From Marisa cornuarietis (lineage: Eukaryota > Mollusca > Gastropoda > Architaenioglossa > Ampullariidae): DNA of 64,000 nucleotides. Shown here piece after piece: positions 1-11,975 of the stretch. Position 1 is the first letter of the stretch, and each line of letters opens with the position of its first letter. A model generated the notes under the pieces. It saw nothing but the letters and a program-made list of their open reading frames with translations, searched no databases and was not told where the DNA came from. The position numbers and the translations under genes are program-made. The stretch spans positions 8,171,501-8,235,500 of the forward strand of contig SMMW01000046.1 of assembly GCA_004794655.1 (NCBI GenBank), written 5' to 3'.

Positions 1-2105
1 GGAACCGCATGAACTTTCTAATCTCGTGTGCCGTTGAGAAAGTGCTTACCCATGGTGGTAATTTCAAACTATGAGGTAAAGGAGAAGGGGGAAAAAAACC
101 CTGACACCCAGCCTTGTACACGGGTGTCCCATCCAGACATGCCAGTGCCTGCGAGATGAAATTTGTACTATCACTCCAGTAGTGAAACTCCGCCATTGTC
201 GGTCCCAAGCCCGGATGAGAAAGGAGGAGGGTTGGGCACAGGGCTAGCAACCCTATCCCATAAAAACCCTTATGCTACGGAAACGACAGCTAAAGAAGTA
301 ACTTTATCTGGTAAAAGGAGTGAAGCAGACCAGGCAACTGGCCCTATGACGGCAAGGAACAGCCTCTAGAACAGCAGCAGACAGAACCAGATGGAAGTCC
401 CTTGCTGTCGCCTCACGTACCAGACGGCACAAGGAGGACCGATTGATTGACTCCTAGTGAAGAGCGAGTCGGTCACCACTGCGCTAGCGGGGATACCCAG
501 GCGAACTGTTGTCCCTTTACGAGGCTAGGAACCTTTTCTCAAGGTCGGCGGCGGACTGGGGCGGGACACAGGAGGGTGGGGGAGGGTCGGGAGGACTATC
601 GGAGTGGCCCAGCTTATCTCAGAAGTGTCTGCTTGACGCAAGTGGTACAACTTTGTGAGCAGGGACCTGTAGCACACGTCATGGGACTAACATGCTTACA
701 CACACAAGAAAAAGCAGACCAAGTTGCCAGCAGTGGCGGTTTGATAACACCATTAGTAAAACAACAGCGGCCAAGATGGATTAAAAATGACGCTCACACG
801 CGCACATGCACGAGAAGGTGAGCGCCAATATTGACCTGCACACACATCCTATCTCGCGTGCAAGATATACACATAAACTTCAGGCTTTGCACGCGCACAA
901 ACACACACAAACAAATGCGCGCGCGCGTGCGAGTCCCAACGGACCTTTCCAAGCGGACACTGGCACGCCATCGTCGGAGGCTATAATCCAGACGTAAACA
1001 TGTTTTTATTATTTTCTTTGTTGTGTTTATCGAGACTGTTTCAGCAACTTTAATATACAGAAGCTGCAGATTGTTCCTGCGAAGAAAAAGAAGAAATGTT
1101 TTACGGAAATCATGGCTTAAAACAATAAGGTGGTGTTAGTGGTGGGCGGTCTTTTTCTAGCCACAAAATTACTCAAATAACCGTGAGGCGCTCCATTAAC
1201 TTCAGATGATGTGTCGGACGCCGATCACACACACACACACACACACGTTCATGCAAACACGACCACGAGCAAGCGCACACGCATGCATGCACTTTACACG
1301 TGCAGCATGCTCTGAGCGTAAGGCGCCAACTGCCACGCCACAAACAGGCGCCGGCTTGCATGTGCACCTCCCATCATGTGTCGATACGCAGCCTGCCGGT
1401 GCAATGAGGGGAGGGACAGAACCTGGGGAAAGAAGGGAAATTTTCTGGAGGAAGGCACAACGGTCCCATCGAGGTTGTCAGCGATCTGAGGCAACTGGCG
1501 ACCGGACCTTGCCTGAATCGCGTTAGTCCGTTTGTGTTGGTTTATTTCCTTCTGTGACCGACCCTCCCTCCCCCTCCCACAAATAAACTCCACTGCTACG
1601 ATATTTGACGGTTTCCCCAAACTTTCCCCCGTTTTCCGCAAATTAAGAAGTATGCTACGAGCGTCTGGGCGTTTGCTGCCAACGGTTTTAGCTTTTTTAA
1701 ACATATGTAACACGTGACAGGGGTGGAGGGATGGTGTACTGTTACTTGGAAGCTCGGGGGAGTGCTTAGCTGTCGTGTGACACTGATAGTTGTGTCGCAT
1801 CTTCCAAAGACGGGTTTCACACTTCATCAGGTGCAGGAGTTCCAGCTTCTCTGCGAGGACACCATTAACAGATGACAGCTGTGTAACACCTCCGTTGTGC
1901 TCTCGCTGTGGCAACTAACCTGTGGGGACGGGGGTATCCCATAATAACGTTTTCTGCAATATCAGCATTGCAACATCTGTCCTGCCTGCATCAACCGAGA
2001 TGTCCTTACCTCCACCACAGTGTCAGTATTTACAGCTGTTTTGGAGTGAGCTCATGTACGAGATAACCCCTCACGTCGTTTTCGAGATACAGACCGACAA
2101 ACGTC
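1..2105. other. no gene recognised
   Basis: The stretch has CA-rich low complexity (about 660-920 and 1225-1290) and scattered reading frames up to about 206 codons on the minus strand (1294-1914). These show no recognisable domain or splice-site support. Confidence 0.5.
1225..1246. repeat. (CA)n microsatellite
   Basis: An uninterrupted CA dinucleotide run. Confidence 0.95.
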
Positions 2106-2163
2106 ACCACGAAGAGGAGGAGGCCGAATTCGTGACCACGAAGAGGAGGAGGCCGAATTCGTG
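2106..2163. repeat. perfect 29-bp tandem duplication
   Basis: ACCACGAAGAGGAGGAGGCC and nine more bases (2106-2134) are repeated at once (2135-2163) without a mismatch. Confidence 0.9.
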
Positions 2164-2235
2164 ACGTCAAGGATGTACACGGATATGCCTCGTTAGAATA
2201 CGGTGGCAGCTCTCCCACTTGCTGTGACGACCCTC

Positions 2236-2475
2236 ACTAAGAAAGTACATCCACATTTTTTCCTGACATCTGCGTCTGTGACCTCTTTCTGTGCATGGTG
2301 ACCTATGCAGATTAAGATCTCGAGATCTGATAACTGGGCGAAGAGCGGGGTGGGGGTTAAATTCATCCAGATCTTGGGAAATACTATCTTGTGCGAAGCT
2401 CAATGTAGTCATCTGCAACAGACTTTTCATTCCTACAGACCTTTAACACTGTATCGATCAAGCTAACCCTCCCTG
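2236..2475 (-). repeat. second SINE-like family, copy 1
   Basis: This stretch shares CTCTTTCTGTGCATGGTGA and surrounding blocks in the same order with about 21930-22145. The end CCTTTAACACTGTATCGATC, read on the minus strand, looks like a weak tRNA-type head in which the A box is degraded. Confidence 0.4.
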
Positions 2476-3670
2476 TCCACCTGCAGTGTGGTGCATACCT
2501 GCAATAGTAAACCGTAGAACCAAGTTGTATTCTCATTACTGCAACGCTAAGGAATAGGGGAGGGCACCTCCACGCAACACTTACCCCTCTATACTTTTGA
2601 AAATGCGCTAAATATAGCAAACTCTCAACGCCTTACACCCTGTCCCCGTAATCAAGTAGCACAGATGTTTCTGTCTAACGCTAGACATAATAATCTGTCA
2701 CTACTTTTATCGTTGAGGAACAGCATCTAGGGAAGAAGAAGAAGAAAAAAGAATGAATAGTTATTCCTGTCTTCTTGAACGGTAGACGCCCCTGGTGCCT
2801 GCAGCAACTTATCTCGTGCTCCTGCTACTGAAGAGACATGATCATCGGCACATGTTTGGCTTCGCCGAAGAGCTTTTTGGCCACAAGGGTGAGGATGTAA
2901 CTCCTAATGAACTGTGCACTTCATTCAGCAGCAAAGACTCTTTTCGCTGTGGTCCTACATCACGAAACTCTCTTTACAAAAACATGCATCAACGGGCAAA
3001 ATGAGTGGCATATATTCGCGACGGCTAAAATCATATTACATAAACACGGGACAATCAGAAGACAGAATCGCTACCTACGCACGTTCAACTGTCGAACCTG
3101 GTCTGTGGAAACAAACAAACAAACAAACAAACAAAGAATTTACTCTATGGATGAGCAAGAAACTACGAACCATAAAATTATTGCCGATTCCTTAAGGATA
3201 ACATATTAGAGCAATAGAATCAAAGATCCCAGAATCATAAAACAATAAAGTAAAAAGAAAATCCTGACACTATCTTAAAACAGTGCAATCACAAAGACAG
3301 AAGTGTTTTGTTTTCTGATCCCGCCCCGCCCACTCATCCCCGCTGGAAAGAGCATGCCTTTCTAATCATAGTATGCCCACATATTGCATGCTTGCCTGTG
3401 ATTCCGTCAACATACAAAGGTGGTAATACGCAGCGGTTAAATGCCCACGGAGACAAACAAGAACATTCGCAGTTGCGCCGCTAACCTAGTCTTTCCGCTC
3501 ACAAGAAACTTCCCGAGATGCGCGGTCACATGTCGTCTCTCAACTGCGTTGAAAGATCAAGGTTAGCAGGTGGGCCCAAGTCGAGTTTCCGCTTCGGTAA
3601 GATAAGACTAAAGGTCGAAGATATCGATTCCGTACATTAATACAAAACGAATCCTAGTTTCAGGCCCTCA
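2476..3670. other. no gene recognised
   Basis: Only short overlapping frames and an (ACAA)n-like run near 3110-3135 are seen. Confidence 0.5.
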
Positions 3671-3690
3671 AACACACACACACACACACA
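3671..3690. repeat. (CA)n microsatellite
   Basis: A short CA run. On the minus strand it produces the Cys/Val-rich end of a chance reading frame. Confidence 0.95.
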
Positions 3691-3807
3691 CTCTCATACA
3701 CGCGCACACACCATTCCAGGTTTCTGCTGTCGTAACCGAACAGGTATACACCGGCAGACTGTCCCCAAACTGGCTAACTCTCGCAACCATCATGGTCACT
3801 GGCTTAC

Positions 3808-4120
3808 CCGCGCTGTCCACACTGATGACGACATCTGGTGACAAAGGCGGCGCCGACATGACTCCCTCGCTCCTGGCGCTGTCTTCGGTCGAGTCCAGAT
3901 GGTCGAAGCGAAAGTAGCACGTGCAGTCCACGTGGGTCTTCATGTCCTCTCCCACCCCCAACCCTGACCGCACGGTCACGGCGCACAGCACCGCAAGGCT
4001 GAACAAGCTGCACGCCACGCCAGCACCGTCTGCGGTTACAGCAAACTTCACCGACCGCTGCACAGCACAGCACTGCACAGCACTACAGTGTCGCACACAG
4101 TCTTTGCGGCAGTGTTCACA
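3808..4120 (-). CDS. candidate coding exon, unknown protein, possibly secreted or membrane
   Basis: A minus-strand frame with GC-rich third positions contains a hydrophobic stretch VACSLFSLAVLCAVTV followed by HVDCTCYFRFDHLDS. It ends at a strong donor, GCGG|GTAAGC. The hydrophobic part could be a signal peptide or membrane segment, but no in-frame ATG lies at the right distance, so the true 5' boundary is unknown. I recognise no domain and see no partner exon at lower coordinates. Confidence 0.3.
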
Positions 4121-5498
4121 CAACCGACACTACTGCTGCACTGTGTGGCCGGGCAAGTCCCGCAGGGTGTTACTTCTGCTTGCTGTTACTACGACTACTA
4201 AGTAGTGCATATCAAGCGGTTCGTGGCGAGGATCTTCGCTGTCTGTACATTTTACACTGCAGGCAAGCAAGGCAGACAAGGCTCCGATCTGCTTGAATCG
4301 ATCTGCTTGGCGAAGGTCGTCGACTTCGTCGGGGTGGCGACGAGAAAGGGATTGCCGCCCGAGCTGCGACAGCAACGACCTACACTACCAGCTCCACGAC
4401 TGCTCAGTCCCACTCCCGACTTGCATCATTTGGTACGCACGCTGGTACTATAGTCTCGGCGAACCGGAAGCATTTCCAACTTTCGCTCTCAGCAGTGCGC
4501 GTCACCCTAAGCCTCCGACTTGCCGTGCGCCACGTCGGGCTGGCGCGCCACTCGCTACCGTTGCAGCAAGCAGGGTGCGGCAGAGGGCTACAGTTCTGGC
4601 AGCAGTGTATCTAGGGACGAATTTCACGGATGAAGATCTAGGGGAAGAGTTTTTTTTTTAAAGCCTCCTTTATCCCTTAGTCTGAAATGAATCAGCTCAT
4701 CTTAGAGCAGACATTTTCCTGTGGCCTATAAAGACAAAAGCATTCGTAGACCGTTTAAAGCTTACTTCATCTTATGATCTTTGAATCCTTGAAATTGTGA
4801 TGGACGAGATGGTGAGAGAGAGAGAAAGAGAGCGAGCGAAATGGTGAAACACAATTTCGGTTTGTTTGGAGGCGCCTATCACAAAGTACACCTGCTGTAT
4901 AGTTCAAGCACGGACGTGCTCAATACAAGTTCGTGGTTCAAGGGAATATAAAAGCGGCACCAACGCACACCTCCTACACTGTCCTCTGTATCCTCACTGC
5001 CTCCCGGTGTCCATGTGTGCTACACACCGCATGCAAATGAACCTGCAGGCCACGCGCGACTGTGTTCCCGATGCACATGAGCGTAGCGCCCGCAGGCAGA
5101 GTTGAAAACCATAAACACCTTGTGTTCACAGCACCGACCTCCACAACCCTCTCTCGTGAGCACTCGCAGCTGACGGTCGCCAGTGAACAGTGAGCACCAC
5201 CAGCAACTCACATGAACAGCCTGTCCTGCCCAGCGCCGATCGGTCGGCGTTCAGCCGGCTGCCCACGTCGCACGACCAACTCTCGCCAGGACGTGAATAG
5301 CGAGGGCGCTGTTTGGGCCAGGACGTTCAGTCAGACTAAGCGCCACAACGCCGCCTCTCGGAGAGCGCGTCTAAAAGAAAGATACTGGGGCAACGGAGAC
5401 CGCATTATCGACAGCACGAAGAACTAGGACGCACCGAAGTACTGAGGTCAAGGTCGAGGAACATTAGCCCACGCCGGTCACAATTAGTCTAAGACAAT
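4121..5498. other. no gene recognised; CpG-richer stretch
   Basis: Between the candidate exon at 3.8-4.1 kb and SINE copy A there are moderately CpG-rich bases and short frames, none with splice or domain support. A 5' flank of the minus-strand candidate is possible. Confidence 0.4.
4947..4954 (+). promoter_or_regulatory. TATA-box-like sequence
   Basis: TATAAAAG in a moderately GC-rich region. No supported transcript follows. Confidence 0.12.
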
Positions 5499-5660
5499 AG
5501 GTGTTTTACGCCGAGCCAGCAACTAAAGCAGTATCACGGCAAGGCAGCCAGCCCTGAAAACAGGTGCGACATGCAGAGAAAGAACAGCCTGCCCGAGACG
5601 AGAGCTGAACCCAGGACAGTCAACCGTCACTGTATTGATGACAGGCGATAACCGTTGCGA
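5499..5660 (-). repeat. tRNA-derived SINE copy A
   Basis: This stretch shares with 10522, 14768 and 19174 a body reading, on the plus strand, TTTTACGCCGAGCCAGCAAC, then CAGCCAGCCCTG, GAGACGAGAGCTGAACCCAG and GTGACAGGCG. On the minus strand GGGTTCAGCTCTCG resembles a tRNA B box, so the element is oriented minus. Confidence 0.75.
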
Positions 5661-6148
5661 ATACAACACAATGATATTGCTTTGTAGAATGTAATATAAA
5701 CTTAAAAGGGAATTTTCACTCCCTTAAGCTTACATTTTTTTTAAAAGAAAAGCGTAAAACTTGTAGGAAAGAATCGGTCATTTCATTCTGATTTCTTGCA
5801 TCCACCAATTCTAGACACGGGGCAAAGTCTGCGCATGTGTATATGCCACACTGTGGTCTCGTACTACCTGTGGTCTTACAGAAGCTACCTAACCCGCTAA
5901 GTCCACAGTTAAGCATGCACGAAGGTGCCCACATAAAGGATGAGTCGGACGAACGTTTGTTTCTCAGTAATACGCACACACCTGTACCGAAAAATGTCAG
6001 ACAAGTGAGCGTTCTCTCTCTGCACTTGTTTGCACAGAGTCGTCAACGCTCATGAATCTTAGCCCTAACCGCTAGAAGACAAACATCCGAGCCCCCCAAG
6101 CGCTGCACTTTTATTTCGGCTGTAAACGGGCCATCACAGCACTTATCT

Positions 6149-6282
6149 GAACAAACGCAGTTCGTGAGGGCTTTCGCTAGCAAATTGAATCATGTACTTT
6201 TATTAATAGCTGCCAGAACAAACGCAGTTCGTGAGGGCTTTCGCTAGCAAATTGAATCATGTACTTTTATTAATAGCTGCCA
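6149..6282. repeat. perfect 67-bp tandem duplication
   Basis: The unit 6149-6215, starting GAACAAACGCAGTTCGTGAG, is followed directly by an identical copy at 6216-6282. No reading frame spans it, and no other copy was noticed in the window. Confidence 0.9.
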
Positions 6283-9200
6283 GGGAAGAGAGGTCAAAGT
6301 GTGTAAGCTGTCTTGTGATAAGTGAGCAATGTGCATAAAGTCAGTGGCTTAGTCCAGCGATAGATGACCATTGTACACACTCACTTCTGGCCTGACAAAG
6401 ACTGTCAATGTGCATAAGGCCATGAGCCTAGTCTGGCAAAAACACGATACTTAAGGTGATAAACAGCTGTCAACACAACATTACTCGGCTGCTGTCAGTG
6501 CAGATAGGTTAAAATCCGACGAAGGGCGCTTACTGGCAATGACCACCCTTCGTTGATAATCTCGTTTAAGCTGGGCACACGACTGGCTTAGATTCTCATT
6601 TAACGCATGATAGAAAGTACCATAACTCGCGAAATACACACAGACAGTATTTGTAGATGCTCTTTACATCATTTGAGTTGAAGACCCAAGCTGCTGTGAT
6701 CATTTTCACAGTCGGCGTGAAGTCAGGGGGGGCCAACGAGAAGGCCTGAGATTTAATTGAACGATCGTCCTGAACTGAGCGGACCTGCCAACAAGGATGA
6801 GCAGGACATTTTCGCGGACACATCCTCTGAACCTGTCTGTAGCATGTGGCCGCCCGGCGCAAGTCCAGCTTCCAGACATGCAGCTTCTTGTGCGGTGGAG
6901 TGGGTTGGGGGTGTGGGAATGGTAAGGGGGGAAAAACAAGTCTTAAGACGAGGAGTTCCAAATCCATACTCCAACCCTGCCTTTCCTCCTCCACTGCTCC
7001 CAGCGTGCAAAGTTGGTTCCCCCACCCTACCCCAGGGGCCTGATCTGACCTAGTTCCGAGGCTCTGGCCGCTTTCTGGGTCAACTGTGCTATTTTTCGCC
7101 ACAAGGTGGAAGGATATTGGAAGGTCGCTTAATGTCAAAAATATCTCTGATTTTTCTTTTTTTTTTAAATTTTACAGAGGTGTGTGTGTGTGTGGATGGT
7201 TGTGGTGGTACTGGTGGAGAAGTCAAACTGTATTTTGTACATGCGGCAAGCTGCAGGCACCTTTGTCCACACGACGGCAAACATCCGTACCTGTCTGTGT
7301 TGTCTGCTCTGCCACGGTTGTTGAGCTTGTTTATCGGCTCAACAGTCAACCGCCACCCCAACCCCAAACCAGCATTCCCCCTCTCTTTCTTGCCTCGCTC
7401 CCTTCCCTCTTCAACTGTCCTGTCGAGTTGGCTGTTTATCCAGTTTCTCCACAGGCAAAATATTCGTGCATACCTACTGCATCATCAAGCAAAAACCAAA
7501 CTATGCTCTAAGGAAACCCCACCCTTACCCGTGGCTCGTCGCCCTTCACCAACCCTTAAAACATTCTTCCTAAAAACCATTGTCGCGATTTATTTTGCAA
7601 AGAGAAGGTAACCCTATGACCTAAAAAATCTTTAGAACCAACCGCGCAGCTACAGCAACAGACTATGTTACATTCGTCGGCCACGCAGCTATCTGACTAT
7701 ACCCTATTAATATTTAACAATAAGCAGGCCGTGCCGACTATGTGCCTTCGTGCATACAAAAGGCACAAGGCGTCCTGGGGTCAGTCGCACAATCCTTCGT
7801 TAGCTGGATGATTGCATAGCAGTCAGTTTAACAAAAGGTTGAACTTTTCATGTACCTGGTCCCTGACGACGGACTCCAGCTTGCGGACAGTATCATGATA
7901 GTGATGCAGAAAAGGGAGAGATAACACGAAGATTAGACTATCTCCGTCCAGCGCAAAGAAAGAACTACCCAAGTCATTCTGCAGACCCGTCCTCCTTGGC
8001 GATAATGACTGGGGTAAGACTTTTTTTTCGCTGGACGGCAGGCGTCAGGGAAGATCTCAAAAACTCGCGAGCAAGTACTTACGGCATGAACTTGTCGTAC
8101 TGCTGACCACTTTCCTTTACAGCAGGTGCTATGAACGGGTAGTAAGCTTATGTAAACTCTCAACACACACGCGCACATATAGATAGGAACATGGCAACCA
8201 CGCACGCGCGCACTCACACACAGATGCTCTGTCTCTCTCTCACACATACACAATATTCACTAGCGAAAAAGAAACGACTATTTTCTACATGCTTGTATGC
8301 AGAAGGGCGGAGGGGAAGAGTTCATTAACATCCCTTAAGACACTGGAGCTCAAGCGTAACACAACAGCTGCATTTTCCCCGCACGACCGTTAACCGGGTA
8401 ACCTACTTTACGTGCAACTAGGCAACTGTAATCTGGGGCTCAGTTCACCACATCTCTGGTGGAGGCACTAGGCAGCAAAGACTCTTCTGTAATCAGACTC
8501 TTGTTAAACGTAAAACGTGTAGAGATTATGCATGCAGATTTTAAAAAATTATACTAATTAAATGTTTGTTATTCTTCTACGGGCATGCCGCGCTGGGATA
8601 AGATGGAGCGAACCATGCAATGATATAACATCACGATGGCTAGGCTGAGGATAGCATAAATGTGTGAGTAGGCTAGTTACGGGTGGCCTATACGTTTGAG
8701 GGGAAGGAAGCACGGGGACGTGGTATGATCTACAGCAACCCTCCCGACTACACCAGACCTACAGTCAAGAGTGATTATTCTGAACATTTCAACGACAGCC
8801 AGAGTCGTCTCGCCTGCAATCGAAGGAAGGGTTGGGATGCGGAAGGAGACCTGCTTGCCAGTTGCCACTCACTGATTCCATCTACGCCGATACCGTTGGA
8901 CTGCGCATAAGCCAAGGTCATAGGTATAGGTGTCAATAAGAGTGCTGTTCTTCACTTCCGCCCACACACACACACAGCACAGACTTATCTGTTTATCCTC
9001 CCAAGTCTGCTATATGATTCCTCTTTCCCTCTCCTTTATGACAAAAGTCACACGTACTAAACTTATTGTGGACTGTCCTGGCTAACTGATGGTTGGTTGA
9101 AGGATGGCAGTTGTGTGTTCGTCCAATGACATCTCTAGTTGTACGTGCGTACAAAAATGTATTAGATGTGTGATTACAACTTCTCAGACACTTCATCAGC

Positions 9201-9437
9201 GCGAACGGTACACTTGGTCAACATTTCGTGCACACAGGCATTTGACAAAAATGTCACTGAGGATGCACCCAGCTGCAATAAGCGGCTTTCTAATAGGGTG
9301 GGGGATCCTCTTCTTCCTTTCCCTTGAAGTCCCGAACAAACAACAAACGAACTAAAGCGCCACTTCAATGTTCCAGGTTAAAGATGTGTCGATCTACAAG
9401 GTGTTGGAGAAGGAGTGTATGAGGCTCCAAGAGGGAA
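6283..9437. other. no gene recognised
   Basis: There are short frames on both strands, a TG run near 7172-7190 and CA-rich low complexity near 8160-8250. Frames of 164-180 codons between 6.6 and 7.6 kb have biased composition and no recognisable domain. Confidence 0.5.
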
Positions 9438-10357
9438 ATTTTCTCTCTCTAGCTAGAGAACTCATTCTGTACGTACAGACCTCATTCTGTACTTATAGAA
9501 TGCATTCTATACTTATACAATTCAATTATGAAGCTACAGAATGCATTATATATATATATATAGAATGAGTTCTATACGTACATAATGCATTCTCTAGCTA
9601 GAAAGAGAAAAACTCGGTAAATACCAAAGTATTTCATTTATGTTATGCTTGTTGTTATCCAATAGACCTTTTTCCGCGGCTTATCGTTCTTGGCCTTTGC
9701 GGAGTTGCGTTTTCCTAGCGTGCGCCAAAACAACATGGCATTTCATAGCGCACCGATCAAATTTAGCGGCAAAAGTTTTGAAAATCTTATGTTGCAGCTC
9801 TGAAAGAGTATCTACAGAAGCGTGAATCACTCCGACTCATTACAGAAAAGAAACTTTGGTGAAATTGGCTAAATGTGCTGAAAAATTGGAGTTATCAGCC
9901 GAGTCAGACACATGGTGTGATCGATTTACAAAGCAAATTGGAATACATGTGTTAAGAGTCTAAAGTGTAAACTACTGGAGAAATGTTTTTTTTTATACGT
10001 AGAACAGAAACAGACAACGTAAATGCCCCATATGCAAATGAGCCAGCCTTTCTGTAGTTAGAGAAATCTTTCTGTACGCGGAGACTTGAATTGTATAGCA
10101 AGAATGCATTCTGAAGCTACATAATGGAAATGTATATATATAAATTGAATTGGCTAGCAACTTCTGAATATAATATAAATGAAATACTTTGGTTTTTACC
10201 GAGTTTTTCTCTCTTTAGCTAGAGAATGCATTTTGTAGTTACATAACTATTCTGTAACTACAGAATCGAATTGTATAAGCATAGAATGCATTCTATAAGT
10301 ACAGAATGATCGAGGTATGTACGTACACAACGCATTCTCTAGCTAGAGAGAGAAAAT
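9438..10357. mobile_element. foldback-type element with ~210-bp imperfect terminal inverted repeats
   Basis: The left arm (about 9438-9650) and right arm (about 10165-10357) are inverted copies. Both begin ATTTTCTCTCTCTAGCTAGAG from the outside and both end with GAGAAAAACTCGGTAAA and CCAAAGTATTTCATTTAT. The arms consist of recurring palindrome-like modules (AGAATGCATTCT, TCTAGCTAGA, TACGTA). The interior (9655-10160) is unlike the arms and includes a short decayed reading frame (LAKCAEKLELSAESDTW). No transposase is seen, so it would be non-autonomous. Confidence 0.75.
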
Positions 10358-10521
10358 TAGAGACAATTCCCTTCTTGGCGCCCCATAGGAGTGTGTGGCA
10401 AAACTTCCTTCCCTTCCTCATCCTATGGAAGCACACACACACACACGCGCGCGCAGTCACGGACCGCGTTGCTGACCCAGTTTATGAATACGAAGAGGGC
10501 AGGAGGGGTGGTGAGAACTGG

Positions 10522-10685
10522 TGGTTTACGCCGAGCCAACAACTACATAAGGTTATATCACAGCAGCCAGCCCTGTAATCAGATGCCACATGCAGAGAAA
10601 GAACAGCATGCCCGCGACGAGAGCTGAACCCAGGACAGCCAACCTTCACTGTAATGGTGACAGGTGCTAACCGTTGTGAGGTAAC
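10522..10685 (-). repeat. tRNA-derived SINE copy B
   Basis: This copy belongs to the same family as 5499-5660 and is in the same orientation. The minus strand shows GTTAGCACCTGTCACCAT near the head and GGGTTCAGCTCTCG as the B-box-like part. The tail on the plus strand starts at GTTTACGCCGAGCC. Confidence 0.75.
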
Positions 10686-11049
10686 GTGAGAATGACGTCA
10701 TCAAGCGTCGTCTGCTGCCAGTGCGAGAGGAAGCGCGGTGAACAAACAGTCGTGTATTTGAAACCGTCGGTTGGATGTGCATGGAATACAGTAGATGGGG
10801 ATTTCTTTTGGCTAAAGATAAATTACTTCGGTACGTACGTTACCGTTTATTAAATAAGTGGACTATCATTACTTAACCAGAAAGTGTCTATTTTATATCC
10901 AAAATTAAAGTTGACGTGAAAGGATTTTATTATAACATTTGCCGTTTGGATGCTGTTTAGTAGGATGAATGTAAGCTTTATGTGGATCATAAAAAAAGAG
11001 AAGCATTGATATATGTATCATCGTTCCTCGCCCCAGAGCAGCACTGAGC

Positions 11050-11975
11050 ATGTCAGACCAACTCCGTGCTATAAACACTTCCAGCTCTTGTTTAATTCTT
11101 GTTTTACTTGCTGGTCTTCACAATAAGAGTGTCTATCGAAAGACAATTGTGTTATATTTGAAAATGGTGAGTGCAAGGGAAGGAAGTGAGACGTTATTTC
11201 GATTCGGCAGCAAAAGAAACCGAACCTTGACTGGGAGCAAGCCCATGTCCGTGCGGTGAGATGATGTGACGACACAAGCAGCGATGAAAAACACAGAATA
11301 TGATCTCGGCACTTCCTTCCAGAATGCTTGTCTGACATCATGCGCGTTTTATTTTCTGTGGAAATCACATACTCCCATTATTATTGCTAGAACAAATGTT
11401 GAGCACAAAGGCCTATTCACTCAACTGTTGACTGGTGCAGACTGTGTTTTGGCTGTCATCTGTAAAATTACTCCTTAGCCATCTCTTATCCTTTTCCCAT
11501 AGTACGCTTGTCATGTTTGATTTAGTGGACAAATGTGTATAATTTAGAAAAGCTTGGTCACACTTAATTCTCAGCTTGGTATTCCAGTGTTTTCATAACA
11601 TTTTTAATGGTGTTAATTGGAATGAAATGTAGGCTTGCAATCAGAAAACATGTATATTGATGACAATGATGGGAAACTGCTCAGCTATTTAAGCTTGTCA
11701 ACACTACTACTGCTGTTAAGATGCATTATTTTGAGCTATATGTGTTTAGATACTGGATCAGTTTGAGTTTAGGTGTCAGTATGCATGTGAGGTACATGAA
11801 TTTTACCCCTCGAGCTGTTTAGACAAACTTACCTATAAATTTCACTTTATTTCAGGACAGATAAATATTTGGCCTTACAGAAATTTCACCTAGTTCTTAT
11901 TTTTATTACTTTCTCTGTTGTGTTCAGCTGGTGAACAATGTTGATGGATACCAGGCAGTCAGAAAACTCTACTGA
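11050..11975 (+). CDS. candidate small spliced gene, unknown product (11050-11166 joined to 11928-11975)
   Basis: An ATG at 11050 opens 39 codons, with a hydrophobic LILVLLAGL stretch, ending at the strong donor AAAATG|GTGAGT. The next acceptor CTGTTGTGTTCAG at 11928 continues in frame with LVNNVDGYQAVRKLY and TGA. A 0.7-kb stretch with AATAAA follows. An alternative is an internal exon 11128-11166, after a pyrimidine-rich tract ending in AG, with more exons upstream. I do not recognise the product. Support is splice signals plus the poly(A) signal only. Confidence 0.35.

Noticed and set aside
1294..1914. 206-codon minus-strand reading frame
   Set aside because: Composition is uneven, it overlaps low-complexity CA sequence, no domain is recognisable and no coherent splice structure is seen.
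6596..7138. 180-codon minus-strand frame and overlapping plus-strand frames
   Set aside because: Several frames are open on both strands because the local sequence is stop-poor; no domain, promoter or splice evidence.
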